Shown one piece after another: positions 7,620 through 15,497 of a stretch of 64,000 nucleotides of DNA; position 1 is the stretch's first letter, and every line of letters begins with the position of its first letter. The position numbers were made by a program, and so were the translations under genes. This DNA comes from Achromobacter deleyi (GTDB lineage: Bacteria; Pseudomonadota; Gammaproteobacteria; Burkholderiales; Burkholderiaceae_B), in contig NZ_CADIJO010000012.1 in NCBI RefSeq assembly GCF_902859705.1, forward strand, positions 124,001-188,000, read 5' to 3'. Below the pieces are notes generated by a model, which was not told the DNA's origin, did no database searches, and saw only the letters and a list, made by a program, of their open reading frames with translations.

Positions 7620-8774
7620 ATGTCCCGCACTTTTCTCCGTTACGCCTGCGCGGTCGCGCTGGTCGTCCCCGCCTTGTCTGCCCGTGCCGACATCGTCATC
7701 GGTGTGGACGTGTCCACCACCGGCCCGGCCGCGGCGATCGGCATCCAGACCAACAACGCGATCCGCCTGTGGCCGGCCACGCTGGGCGGCCAGCCGGCGC
7801 GCTACGTGGTGCTGGACGACGGCACCGACGTCAGCCGGGCCGTCAAGAACCTGCGCAAGCTCACGTCCGAAGACAAGGTCGACGCCATCGTCGGGCCCAA
7901 CACCACCGCCGCGGCCCTGGCTGCGCTGGACGTGCTGGCCGAAACGCGCACGCCGATGATCGCGCTGGCCGCGTCCAGCGTCATCGTCGAGCCGTTGTCC
8001 GACCCCAAGCGCGCATGGGCCTTCAAGATGCCCCAGAACGATTCGCTGATGGCGACGGTGCTGGTCGAAGACATGAAAAAGAAAGGTCTGAAGAACGTGG
8101 CCTTCATCGGCTTTGCCGATTCCTACGGCGACAGCTGGTGGAAGGAATTCTCGGCCGCCGCCGGCTCCGACCTGAAGATCGTGGCGCAAGAACGCTTCCA
8201 GCGCACCGACGCGTCGGTGGTGGGGCAGGTGCTCAAGGTCATCGCCGCCAAGCCCGATGCCGTGCTGATCGCGGGCGCCGGCACGCCGTCGGCCCTGCCG
8301 CAGAAGACGCTGCTTGAACGCGGCTACACCGGCACCATCTACCAGACCCACGGCATCGGCACGCTCGAATTCCTGCAGGTCGGCGGCAAGGACGTCGAAG
8401 GCACGCTGTTCCCCACCGGCCCGGGCGTGGTGGCGCGCGAGCTGCCGGACTCGAGCCCGGTCAAGAAGGTGGCTGTGGCCTTTGCCGACCAATACGAACG
8501 CCAGTACGGCGCCAACACGCTGACTCAGTTCGCCGGCGATGCTTACGGCGCCTGGATGCTGCTGGATTCCGCCGTGGCGCGCGCCCTCAAGACCGGCGCC
8601 AAGCCCGGCACGCCGGAATTCCGCGCGGCCCTGCGCGATGCCCTGGAAAACACCCGCGACCTGATCGTGCCCAATGGCGTGCTCAATATCTCGAAAGACA
8701 ATCACCAGGGCTTTGACGAGCGCGCCCGCGTCATGGGCGTCGTGCGCGACGGCAAGTTCTCGTACGCGCAATAG
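7620..8774 (+). CDS. ABC transporter periplasmic binding protein, Leu/Ile/Val type
   Basis: This 384-residue exported receptor of the type-I periplasmic binding fold (LivK/peripla_BP_6 family) starts with signal peptide MSRTFLRYACAVALVVPALSARA. The mature protein opens with DIVIGVDVSTTGPAAAIG and continues with KVDAIVGPNTTAAALAA and KKKGLKNVAFIGFADSYGDSW, typical of the family. The ATG at 7620 begins the signal peptide. No permease or ATPase gene is adjacent: the gene follows the OCD-family enzyme and is closed by a terminator. It could serve the livMGF transporter at the window start or another system. The ligand is unknown. Confidence 0.88.
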   Translation: MSRTFLRYACAVALVVPALSARADIVIGVDVSTTGPAAAIGIQTNNAIRLWPATLGGQPARYVVLDDGTDVSRAVKNLRKLTSEDKVDAIVGPNTTAAALAALDVLAETRTPMIALAASSVIVEPLSDPKRAWAFKMPQNDSLMATVLVEDMKKKGLKNVAFIGFADSYGDSWWKEFSAAAGSDLKIVAQERFQRTDASVVGQVLKVIAAKPDAVLIAGAGTPSALPQKTLLERGYTGTIYQTHGIGTLEFLQVGGKDVEGTLFPTGPGVVARELPDSSPVKKVAVAFADQYERQYGANTLTQFAGDAYGAWMLLDSAVARALKTGAKPGTPEFRAALRDALENTRDLIVPNGVLNISKDNHQGFDERARVMGVVRDGKFSYAQ

Positions 8775-8869
8775 GGGCCTCATCAGTAAAAATGGGGGCG
8801 AAAAATGGGGACGACATAGTCGTCTACCCTTCGTAACGTGTTCTAACCTGTCATAGGGCAGCGCACGGG

Positions 8870-8896
8870 AAAAGCAGGCTTCGGCCTGCTTTTTTT
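8870..8896 (+). terminator. Intrinsic terminator with TTCG loop
   Basis: AAAAGCAGGC and GCCTGCTTTT enclose an extra-stable TTCG tetraloop, followed by a T-run to 8896. It lies about 95 bases after the binding-protein gene and separates it from the ehu operon. Confidence 0.92.
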
Positions 8897-8902
8897 CGTT
8901 CA

Positions 8903-8939
8903 TATCATTAGAGGTGAAATGATTTAATGTCGTATCATT
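8903..8939. promoter_or_regulatory. TATCATT repeats upstream of the ehu-type operon
   Basis: TATCATT occurs at 8903-8909 and 8933-8939, with an inverted copy AATGAT at 8918-8923, all within a short AT-rich stretch 50-80 bases before ehuB. The spacing suggests an operator or promoter-proximal regulator site. No regulator gene is next to it. Confidence 0.3.
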
Positions 8940-8985
8940 TTTAGCGAAGCCATGTACCTAGAAATAAATTCGGGAGAAAAAGACC

Positions 8986-9891
8986 ATGACCCTGCAAACC
9001 ACCCGCCGCCTGCTGCTGGCCCTGAGCCTGGGCTTGTTGGCCGCCTGCTCGGACTCCGGCGGCGACAAGACCGCGGCCGGCAAGGCCCCCGCGGCCGCCA
9101 ACACGCTGGAAGCCGCCAAGGCGGCCGGCAAGATCCGCATCGGCTATGCCAATGAGGCCCCGTTTGCCTTCATGGACAGCAAAGAGGCCAAGGTCACGGG
9201 CGAGTCGGTCGAGATTGCGCGGGTGGTGCTCAAGCGCATGGGCATCAATGAGGTCGAAGGCGTGCTGACCGAGTTCGGCTCGCTGATTCCCGGGTTGCAG
9301 GCCAAGCGTTTCGACATCATCGCGGCGGGCATGTACGTGACGCCCGAACGTTGCGGCCAGGTGGCGTTTTCCGACCCCACCTATGGCGTGGGCGAGGCCT
9401 TCCTGGTCAAGCAGGGCAACCCCAAGAACCTGCACAGCTACGAAGACGTGGTGAAGAACCCCGACGCCAAGCTGGGCGTGGTGGTGGGCGCGATCGAAGG
9501 CGAGTACGCCTCCAAGGTCAAGGTGCCACCCGGCCAGGTGGTGGTGTTTCCCGATGCGGTCAGTGCGCTGTCCGGCGTGCAGGCGGGCCGCGCCGACGCC
9601 TATGCGGCCACCGCTCTCACCATCAACGACCTGATGGGCAAGACCGATGCCGGCAGCGGCCTGGAAAAGGCCGACCCGTTCACCGATCCGGTGATCGATG
9701 GCAAGGGCGTGCGCGGCTACGGCGCCTACGCCTTCCGCCCCGACGACAAGGCTTTTGCCGATGCCTTCAACGCCGAGCTGGCCAAGTTCATCGGCACCGA
9801 AGAGCACAAGCAACTGGTGGCGCCGTTCGGCTTCACGCCGCAGGAATTGCCCAACGGCGTCACGGCCGCCAAGCTCTGCGCCGGCCAATAG
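8986..9891 (+). CDS. ehuB: Ehu-type ABC transporter substrate-binding lipoprotein
   Basis: This 301-residue receptor of the family-3 solute-binding fold is probably membrane-anchored, with a signal peptide and lipobox LLAAC (Cys21). It resembles EhuB, the ectoine/hydroxyectoine receptor. Features matching EhuB as I recall it are IGYANEAPFAF (Glu57, Phe60), LTEFGSLIPGL, and AAGMYVTPERC with Tyr116, residues that would form the aromatic/acidic ligand pocket. The start follows CGGGAGAAAAAGACC. It heads a four-gene operon (receptor, two permeases, ATPase). No ectoine degradation genes are nearby, so a compatible-solute or polar amino acid ligand is an inference from family resemblance. Confidence 0.78.
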   Translation: MTLQTTRRLLLALSLGLLAACSDSGGDKTAAGKAPAAANTLEAAKAAGKIRIGYANEAPFAFMDSKEAKVTGESVEIARVVLKRMGINEVEGVLTEFGSLIPGLQAKRFDIIAAGMYVTPERCGQVAFSDPTYGVGEAFLVKQGNPKNLHSYEDVVKNPDAKLGVVVGAIEGEYASKVKVPPGQVVVFPDAVSALSGVQAGRADAYAATALTINDLMGKTDAGSGLEKADPFTDPVIDGKGVRGYGAYAFRPDDKAFADAFNAELAKFIGTEEHKQLVAPFGFTPQELPNGVTAAKLCAGQ

Positions 9892-9900
9892 GAGGCGCCG

Positions 9901-10554
9901 ATGCCGCTCATATCCGAACATATCGCCGAGCTGGTGCCGCCGCTGCTCGAAGGGCTGGCAGTGACGCTGGAAATCATGGCGGGTGCCGTGGTGCTGGCCG
10001 TGCCGCTGGCGCTGGCCGCGGGCATCGGGCGCCTGTCGACGCTTCGGCCCGTGCGCTGGGTGGCCTCGATCTATGTCGAGGTCTTTCGCGGCACGTCGGC
10101 CCTGGTGCAGCTGTTCTGGTTCTATTTCGTGCTGCCGCTGTTCGGCGTGCAACTGCCGGCCATGCTGGTGGGCATCGTGGTGCTGGCCCTGAATGCCGGC
10201 GCCTACGGCGCGGAAGTGGTGCGCGGCGCAATCCGCGCCGTGCCGCCGGGCCAGCGCGAGGCGGGCGTTGCGTTGAACCTGACCCGCGGCCAGATCATGC
10301 GCCGCATCGTCGTGCCGCAGGCCATTCCGGCCATGCTGCCGCCGGCCGGCAACCTGTTGATCGAACTGCTCAAGAACACCGCGCTGGTGTCGCTGATCAC
10401 CATCACCGACCTGACCTTCCGCGGCCAGCTGCTGCGCAGCGAAACCCTGCGCACCACCGAGATCTTCACCTTGATGCTGCTGATGTACTTCGCGGTGGCG
10501 CTCTTGATCACGGCCGGCGTGCGGCTGCTTGAACGGAGGGTCCGCGTCCGATGA
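9901..10554 (+). CDS. ehuC: Ehu-type ABC transporter permease EhuC
   Basis: This 217-residue inner-membrane permease is of the HisMQ/GlnP (polar amino acid) type with about five helices. The ATPase-contact EAA loop is present as GAIRAVPPGQREAGVALNLTRG, and LKNTALVSLITITDL is the typical C-terminal permease motif. It starts nine bases after the ehuB stop behind TAGGAGG, and its own stop overlaps the next gene by ATGA. It should dimerise with the following permease to form the channel. Confidence 0.83.
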   Translation: MPLISEHIAELVPPLLEGLAVTLEIMAGAVVLAVPLALAAGIGRLSTLRPVRWVASIYVEVFRGTSALVQLFWFYFVLPLFGVQLPAMLVGIVVLALNAGAYGAEVVRGAIRAVPPGQREAGVALNLTRGQIMRRIVVPQAIPAMLPPAGNLLIELLKNTALVSLITITDLTFRGQLLRSETLRTTEIFTLMLLMYFAVALLITAGVRLLERRVRVR

Positions 10555-11222
10555 AACCGATATTCGACTGGTCCTTCGCACTGGAGATCCTGCCCACCCT
10601 GGGCTCGGCGCTGATCATCACCATCCAGGCCACCGTGCTGGGCATGCTGGTGGCCGTGACGCTGGGCCTGGCGCTGGCCCTGATGCGGCGCTCGCGCCTG
10701 GCGATCGTGTCGCTGCCCACGGCATTCGTGATCGAGTTCGTGCGCAGCACGCCGCTGCTGGTGCAGATGTATTTCCTCTTCTACGTGATGCCGCTGACCG
10801 GGGTGCAGATGTCGCCGCTGGCGACCGGCATCGTGGCGCTGGGGCTGCACTACGCGACCTATTGCGCCGAGGTCTACCGCGCCGGCATCGAGGCGGTGCC
10901 GCGCGGCCAGCTGGAAGCCGCCCGCGCCCTGAACATGTCGCCCTGGCGTACCGCCGTCGGCGTGGTGCTGCCGCAGGCGATTCCGCCGGTGGTACCGGCG
11001 CTGGGCAATTACCTGGTGGCCATGTTCAAGGACACGCCGCTGCTGTCCGCCATCACCGTGGTGGAACTGCTGCAGCAAAGCAAGATGATCGGCTCCAGCA
11101 CCTTCCGCTACACCGAGCCCCTGACCCTGGTCGGCGTGCTGTTCCTGGTGCTCAGCCTGGTCGCGGCCTGGGGCGTGCGTGGCCTGGAGGCCCGACTGCA
11201 ACGATACGGAGGAAAGCGATGA
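10551..11222 (+). CDS. ehuD: Ehu-type ABC transporter permease EhuD
   Basis: This 223-residue HisMQ-type permease is the second channel subunit. The EAA loop is GIEAVPRGQLEAARALNMSP and the motif MFKDTPLLSAITVVELLQQSKMIGS follows. Its first helix region (TLGSALIITIQATVLGML) resembles EhuD sequences. It overlaps ehuC at the start and ehuA at the end, each by ATGA, so the operon is tightly coupled translationally. Confidence 0.83.
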   Translation: MKPIFDWSFALEILPTLGSALIITIQATVLGMLVAVTLGLALALMRRSRLAIVSLPTAFVIEFVRSTPLLVQMYFLFYVMPLTGVQMSPLATGIVALGLHYATYCAEVYRAGIEAVPRGQLEAARALNMSPWRTAVGVVLPQAIPPVVPALGNYLVAMFKDTPLLSAITVVELLQQSKMIGSSTFRYTEPLTLVGVLFLVLSLVAAWGVRGLEARLQRYGGKR

Positions 11223-11989
11223 GCGCAAGCGTCACCATCAAGAACCTGCACAAGCGCTACGGCGAACTCGAGGTGCTGCGCGGCATCAACCTGGAGATCC
11301 CGGCCGGCCAGACCGTCGCGGTGATCGGCCCGTCGGGCTCGGGCAAGTCGACCCTGCTGCGTGTCCTGATGACGCTGGACCGGCCCACCAGCGGCGATAT
11401 CGAGATCGATGGCCAGGCCATGTGGACCGACGAACAGGGCCGTCCGGCCGGAGCCAATTCCGACCACCTGCGGCGCGTGCGCGGCAAGATCGGCATGGTG
11501 TTCCAGCACTTCAACCTGTTCCCTCACATGACCGCGCTGGGCAACACCATGGAAGCGCCGGTGCACGTGCTGGGCATGTCGCGCGACCAGGCCCGCGAGC
11601 GCGCCGTGGAATACCTGGACATGGTGGGGCTGGGCGACAAGCTGGATGTCTATCCGGCGCAGTTGTCGGGTGGGCAGAAGCAGCGCGTCGGCATCGCCCG
11701 CGCCTTGGCGATGTGCCCCGAGATCATGCTGTTCGACGAAGTGACGTCGGCGCTGGACCCGGAGCTGGTGGGCGGCATCCTGCAGATCCTGCGCGACCTG
11801 GCGGCCCGGCGCAGCATGACGATGATCATCGTCACCCACCAGATGAAATTCGCCGAACGCAGCTCCGACCGCACCCTGTTTTTCGACGAGGGCAACATCG
11901 TCGAGGACGCCGAGTCGCAGACACTGTTCAGCGCGCCCAAAGAGGCGCGAACCCGCCAGTTCCTGGATAGCGTCATCGAAGGCCAGTAG
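11219..11989 (+). CDS. ehuA: Ehu-type ABC transporter ATPase EhuA
   Basis: This 256-residue ATPase is of the polar amino acid uptake family. Walker A is GPSGSGKST, the Q-loop region is MVFQHFNLFPHMTALGN, the signature is LSGGQKQRVGIARAL, Walker B is IMLFDEVTSALDPE and the H-loop is VTHQM. The DEV (rather than DEP) in Walker B and the insertion MWTDEQGRPAGANSDHLRRVR after strand 3 match EhuA-type proteins. It is the last gene of the operon and is followed by a GC hairpin without a T-run. Confidence 0.85.
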   Translation: MSASVTIKNLHKRYGELEVLRGINLEIPAGQTVAVIGPSGSGKSTLLRVLMTLDRPTSGDIEIDGQAMWTDEQGRPAGANSDHLRRVRGKIGMVFQHFNLFPHMTALGNTMEAPVHVLGMSRDQARERAVEYLDMVGLGDKLDVYPAQLSGGQKQRVGIARALAMCPEIMLFDEVTSALDPELVGGILQILRDLAARRSMTMIIVTHQMKFAERSSDRTLFFDEGNIVEDAESQTLFSAPKEARTRQFLDSVIEGQ

Positions 11990-12001
11990 CGCGGCCGGGC
12001 C

Positions 12002-12023
12002 GCAGGCGGCGCGCGCCGCCTGC
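12002..12023. other. GC-rich perfect hairpin after ehuA
   Basis: GCAGGCGGCG and CGCCGCCTGC flank a CG centre. The 22-bp palindrome lies 13 bases after the ehuA stop. It has no T-run, so it may slow or stabilise the 3' end of the mRNA rather than act as a full intrinsic terminator. Confidence 0.5.
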
Positions 12024-12183
12024 ATCGTCCGCCAGCGCGCGGCGCGACCAGGGCGTTGATGCGTCTGTGTCCCGCAGTCAGAACCCCCGCCGTTTAACCC
12101 TGTTGCGTCCGTTGGGATTTCCCGCCGGGCACGCCGGGCGGCGCTATGCTGTGCATCCGCGTCCATCGCCCGGAGTTCTTCGC

Positions 12184-13296
12184 ATGAGTCACCTGTTCAG
12201 TCCCACGTCAGTCGGCAATGTCGACCTGGTCAATCGCATCGTCATCGCGCCCATGTGCGAGTACTCGGCCGACGAGGGCCGGGCCACTGATTGGCACATG
12301 ATCCACCTGGGCCACCTGGCCCTGTCGGGGGCGGCGCTGCTGTTCACCGAAGCGACCGCGGTCGAGGCCGACGGCCGTATTTCCCCGGGCGACCTGGGGC
12401 TGTGGTCGGACGAGACCGAGGCCGCGCTGGGCCGGGTGGTGCAGGCGGTGCGGCGCTATTCTCCGATCAAGCTGGGCATTCAATTGGGCCATGCGGGCCG
12501 CAAGGCGTCCAGCCATGCGCCCTGGGAAGGCGGCCAGCTGGTGCCGCCCGAGCAGGGCGGCTGGCAGGGCTGGGCGCCGTCGGCGATTGCCCACAACGCG
12601 TCCGAGCCGCCGCCGCGCGCGCTGGACGCGGCCGGCCTGGCGCGGGTGCGCGATGCCTTCGTGGACAGCGCCCGCCGTGCCATCCGTCTGGGTTTCGACG
12701 CGATCGAGCTGCATGCCGCCCACGGCTACCTGCTGCACCAGTTCCTGTCGCCCCTGGCCAATCAGCGCGATGACGAATACGGCGGCTCGCTGGAAAACCG
12801 CATGCGCTTTCCGCTGGAAGTCTTCCGCGCGGTGCGCGAGGTGACCCCGGCGTCGGTGGCGCTGGGCGTGCGCGTGTCGGCGACCGATTGGGTCGACGGC
12901 GGCTGGGACCTGGAACAGACCCAGGCCTTTGCACTGCGCATCAAGGAACTGGGGGGCGAGTTCATCGACGTCTCCAGTGGCGGCGTGTCGTCGCAGCAGA
13001 AGATACCGGTGGGGCCGAATTACCAGGTGCCGTTCGCCGACGCGATCAAGCGCGAAGTCGGCTTGCCCACCATCACCGTGGGCCTGATCACCGAGGCCCA
13101 GCAGGCCGAGGACATCCTGGCCAATGGCCAGGCCGACATGGTGGCCCTGGCCCGCGGCATGCTGTACGACCCGCGCTGGCCGTGGCATGCTGCCGCGCAA
13201 CTGGGCGGCCAGGTCAGTGCGCCGCGCCAATATTGGCGGTCGCAGCCGCGCGAGCAGAAAGAACTGTTCGGCGAAACGCGCTTCGGCCAGCGCTAG
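12184..13296 (+). CDS. NADH:flavin oxidoreductase, old yellow enzyme family (YqjM-like)
   Basis: This 370-residue FMN-dependent ene-reductase of the old yellow enzyme family reduces activated C=C bonds with NAD(P)H. It belongs to the thermophilic-like YqjM/NamA group: Cys in APMCEYSADEG near the N-terminus tunes the flavin, and the substrate-anion-binding His pair lies in HAAHGYLLHQFLSPLANQR. The active-site entry QLGHAGRK and phosphate-binding VALARGMLYDPRW are present. The ATG at 12184 gives the standard N-terminus; the frame extends further upstream without support. It is monocistronic and ends at a strong terminator. The physiological substrate is unknown. Confidence 0.92.
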   Translation: MSHLFSPTSVGNVDLVNRIVIAPMCEYSADEGRATDWHMIHLGHLALSGAALLFTEATAVEADGRISPGDLGLWSDETEAALGRVVQAVRRYSPIKLGIQLGHAGRKASSHAPWEGGQLVPPEQGGWQGWAPSAIAHNASEPPPRALDAAGLARVRDAFVDSARRAIRLGFDAIELHAAHGYLLHQFLSPLANQRDDEYGGSLENRMRFPLEVFRAVREVTPASVALGVRVSATDWVDGGWDLEQTQAFALRIKELGGEFIDVSSGGVSSQQKIPVGPNYQVPFADAIKREVGLPTITVGLITEAQQAEDILANGQADMVALARGMLYDPRWPWHAAAQLGGQVSAPRQYWRSQPREQKELFGETRFGQR

Positions 13297-13350
13297 CCGC
13301 CGCAGCGGAGCCGGGCGACGTACGCGAGTCCGCCACCCAGACCGATCCGC

Positions 13351-13388
13351 CATGAAAAACGCCGCTTTGAAAAGCGGCGTTTTTCATG
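13351..13388. terminator. Bidirectional terminator with 18-bp arms
   Basis: CATGAAAAACGCCGCTTT (13351-13368) and its exact reverse complement (13371-13388) are separated by only two bases. The AAAAA/TTTTT flanks let it work in both directions, between the OYE gene and the convergent dUTPase gene. Confidence 0.92.
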
Positions 13389-13412
13389 TGGCCTTGCGGC
13401 GAAGCGCGAGCC

Positions 13413-14099
13413 TTACAGCTTGGCGTAGGCGGCTTCCAGATCGCGATGCAGCAGGTCGGCAAAGCCGGCTTGCGAGGCATCGTGTTGCGACAGCAGGCGG
13501 GCCAGCACGACGTTGTCTTCTTCGCCGTTCCAGATCTTGATGTAGGTGCCTTCCTTGTAGCCGTGTTGCTGGCGGAAGATGTTCAGCACGTTCTTGGACA
13601 CGTACTGGGTATAGGCATCGTTCCAGGTCATCTCGCAGGCCGTCATGCTCTGTTCCAGCAGCTTGAAGCTGGCGCGGCCGCAGACGGCCAGGCCGCCGAT
13701 CAGTTCCAGCAGTTCCGGCACGGTCAGGCTGGCCAGCGCGTAGCTCTTGCCATCGAGTGTGACCGAGGCCGGGCCGGCCAGGTCGGCCACCAGCGCGGCA
13801 GCGGCCGCGCCGACGTCGCCCTTGGCCTGCACGATGGTGTGCGACAGGTAGAAATGCAGGATGTCGACCAGTTCCATCTGCACCTGGGGCAGATCGATGG
13901 TCTGCTTTTTCCACCACTTCCAGCCGTAGTGCTCGAGCGCCTCGGCGGATTCGACGAAGGCGGCGCGCAGGAAGCGGGCGCCGCCATTGATCCAGTCCGG
14001 ATTGATCATGCTGTTCAAGTCGCCTTGCAGCTTCAGCATCGTGGCCGCCTGGGCCTGGTTCAATCCGACAACGTTGTTCACTTTCACTCCGGTATTCAT
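13413..14099 (-). CDS. dUTP diphosphatase, dimeric all-alpha type
   Basis: This 228-residue enzyme hydrolyses dUTP to dUMP and pyrophosphate, keeping uracil out of DNA and feeding dTMP synthesis. It belongs to the dimeric all-alpha dUTPase family (dUTPase_2, MazG-like fold), not the trimeric Dut fold. The Mg2+-binding carboxylates lie in FVESAEALEHYGWKWWKK and QVQMELVDILHF (Glu50, Glu54-region, Glu76, Asp79). A later block with YVSKNVLNIFRQQHGYKEGTYIKIW matches the family's nucleotide-binding helix. The ATG at 14099 is preferred over the longer frame. Such enzymes are also common in phages, but the context here is chromosomal. Confidence 0.9.
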   Translation of the reverse strand: MNTGVKVNNVVGLNQAQAATMLKLQGDLNSMINPDWINGGARFLRAAFVESAEALEHYGWKWWKKQTIDLPQVQMELVDILHFYLSHTIVQAKGDVGAAAAALVADLAGPASVTLDGKSYALASLTVPELLELIGGLAVCGRASFKLLEQSMTACEMTWNDAYTQYVSKNVLNIFRQQHGYKEGTYIKIWNGEEDNVVLARLLSQHDASQAGFADLLHRDLEAAYAKL

Positions 14100-14166
14100 G
14101 GGGTCTTTCGACGGCGGCGGAAATGTTAGCACCATTGCGTGGGGTGCCAGGCGCCGCCGTCCGCGT

Positions 14167-14712
14167 TCAGCCGTCCTTGCGGTACGAGGTGGTCTTGAGC
14201 GGCGGCAGTTTGCCCAGCGGCTGCTTGCGCGGATCGCGCGCGCCGCTGGCGGCCTTGAACAGCATGAACGCGAAGAACGCCAGGAACACCGCCGGCATCA
14301 GCTCGTCCAGGTCGAAGTGCGGTGAGCGCAGTGCCTTGAACGCGATATTGACCGCGGCCCAGCCGGCGATGGCGCCGGCGATGGTCAGGAAGATGCCCAG
14401 CTTGCGCTGGCGCGCGCGCTTGGCCATGGACACCGTGGCGGCGTCTTCCTGGCCGGGCACCCCCACCAGCGGCGCGGGTTCGGCGCGGCGCGATTGCAGC
14501 GGCGGGGGCGCGGATTTGCCCCAGGTCAGGTCGTACAGCGAATCCTTGGTGGAACCGCTCGGCGGGGCCGAGGGCGTGGCGGCCGGGGTGCTGGCCTGGC
14601 GGCGGGTTTCGGCCTTGTCGGGCACGCGGCCGGGCGAAGCGCCGCCGGCCCGTGACAGGTTCTCGACGTAGCGCGCGAAGTCGCCGTTTTTCGGCTCCAT
14701 ATCTATTGCCAT
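14167..14712 (-). CDS. Hypothetical membrane protein, 181 aa
   Basis: This 181-residue protein has a long polar, Pro/Ala/Ser-rich cytoplasmic N-terminal half (residues 1-95, low complexity). Two hydrophobic segments follow at about 107-125 (LGIFLTIAGAIAGWAAVNI) and 137-155 (LMPAVFLAFFAFMLFKA), then a basic tail. I do not recognise a family. It lies between the dUTPase gene and the DedA gene on the same strand with short gaps and could be co-transcribed with them. The disordered N-terminus suggests a protein-protein contact role, but nothing more can be claimed. Confidence 0.65.
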   Translation of the reverse strand: MAIDMEPKNGDFARYVENLSRAGGASPGRVPDKAETRRQASTPAATPSAPPSGSTKDSLYDLTWGKSAPPPLQSRRAEPAPLVGVPGQEDAATVSMAKRARQRKLGIFLTIAGAIAGWAAVNIAFKALRSPHFDLDELMPAVFLAFFAFMLFKAASGARDPRKQPLGKLPPLKTTSYRKDG

Positions 14713-14751
14713 GCTGTTCTCCGGGCTGGGCCTGATGACGACGGATCGGCC

Positions 14752-15390
14752 CTAATTGCCGCGGCGCGCTCGCGCCGGCTGCCGGCGTTTGCGCATCATC
14801 GCGACCAGAAGCCCGAATCCTAGCAGCACTGAGAAGCCCGCGCCGATCATCATGGCGATCTGTTGCGCGTTTTCGGCCGCGCCCAGGCTGCGCGCCGTGA
14901 TGTAGCCCGGCGCCAGCATCAGCGGCATCCACAGCACGGCCGACGCGACGTTGGCCAGCTGGAAACGGCCATGGGCCATGCCCATCACACCGGCCACCGT
15001 CGGGATGGTCGAGCGGATGGGGCCCAGGAAGCGGCCGATCAGCACCGAGGCGAAGCCGTAGCGGTAGAAGAACAGCCGCGCGCGGGCCACCGCGGTGCGC
15101 TGTTGCTTGAGCGGCCAGCGACGCAGCACGGTCGGGCCGGCCCAGCGGCCCAGCGCGTACGACAGCGCGTCGCCCACGATGGCGCCGGCGATGCCCCAGG
15201 CCAGGATGCTCCAGAGGTCCAGCGTGCCCGCGCCGATCAGGCCGCCGGTCAGCAGCATCAGGGCGGTGGCGGGGATGAACAGGCCCAGCAGCACCATGGA
15301 TTCACCCAGCGTCAGCAGGAAGGTGATCGGGCCGGCCCAGGCCTGGTTGGTCTCGATCAGCAGGCCGATCTTGTCGATATAGTGGTCCAT
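14752..15390 (-). CDS. DedA-family membrane protein
   Basis: This 212-residue integral membrane protein belongs to the DedA (SNARE-associated/VTT) family, whose members act in lipid carrier recycling (undecaprenyl phosphate or phospholipid scrambling) and membrane energetics. Family hallmarks are the N-terminal GLFIPATALMLLTGGLIGAG with conserved Pro, the GAIVGDALSYALGRWAG motif containing the membrane-embedded Asp, and RFLGPIRSTIPTVAGVMGM with the essential Arg and Pro residues. The C-terminal tail is Arg-rich. It is divergent from the hydrolase gene at 15498. Confidence 0.9.
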   Translation of the reverse strand: MDHYIDKIGLLIETNQAWAGPITFLLTLGESMVLLGLFIPATALMLLTGGLIGAGTLDLWSILAWGIAGAIVGDALSYALGRWAGPTVLRRWPLKQQRTAVARARLFFYRYGFASVLIGRFLGPIRSTIPTVAGVMGMAHGRFQLANVASAVLWMPLMLAPGYITARSLGAAENAQQIAMMIGAGFSVLLGFGLLVAMMRKRRQPARARRGN

Positions 15391-15497
15391 GGGGGTCGAA
15401 GTTGAAAATTAGCTGAATGCAATCGGGTATCTTAACGCCTGCGTCGTGGACGGCGGGTGAAAATGGCGGTCCACCGGAAGGCTATCGTCGGAGTTCT

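Noticed and set aside
13413-14099. dUTPase of phage origin
   Set aside because: All-alpha dUTPases occur in phages, but this one sits among ordinary chromosomal genes with matching composition.
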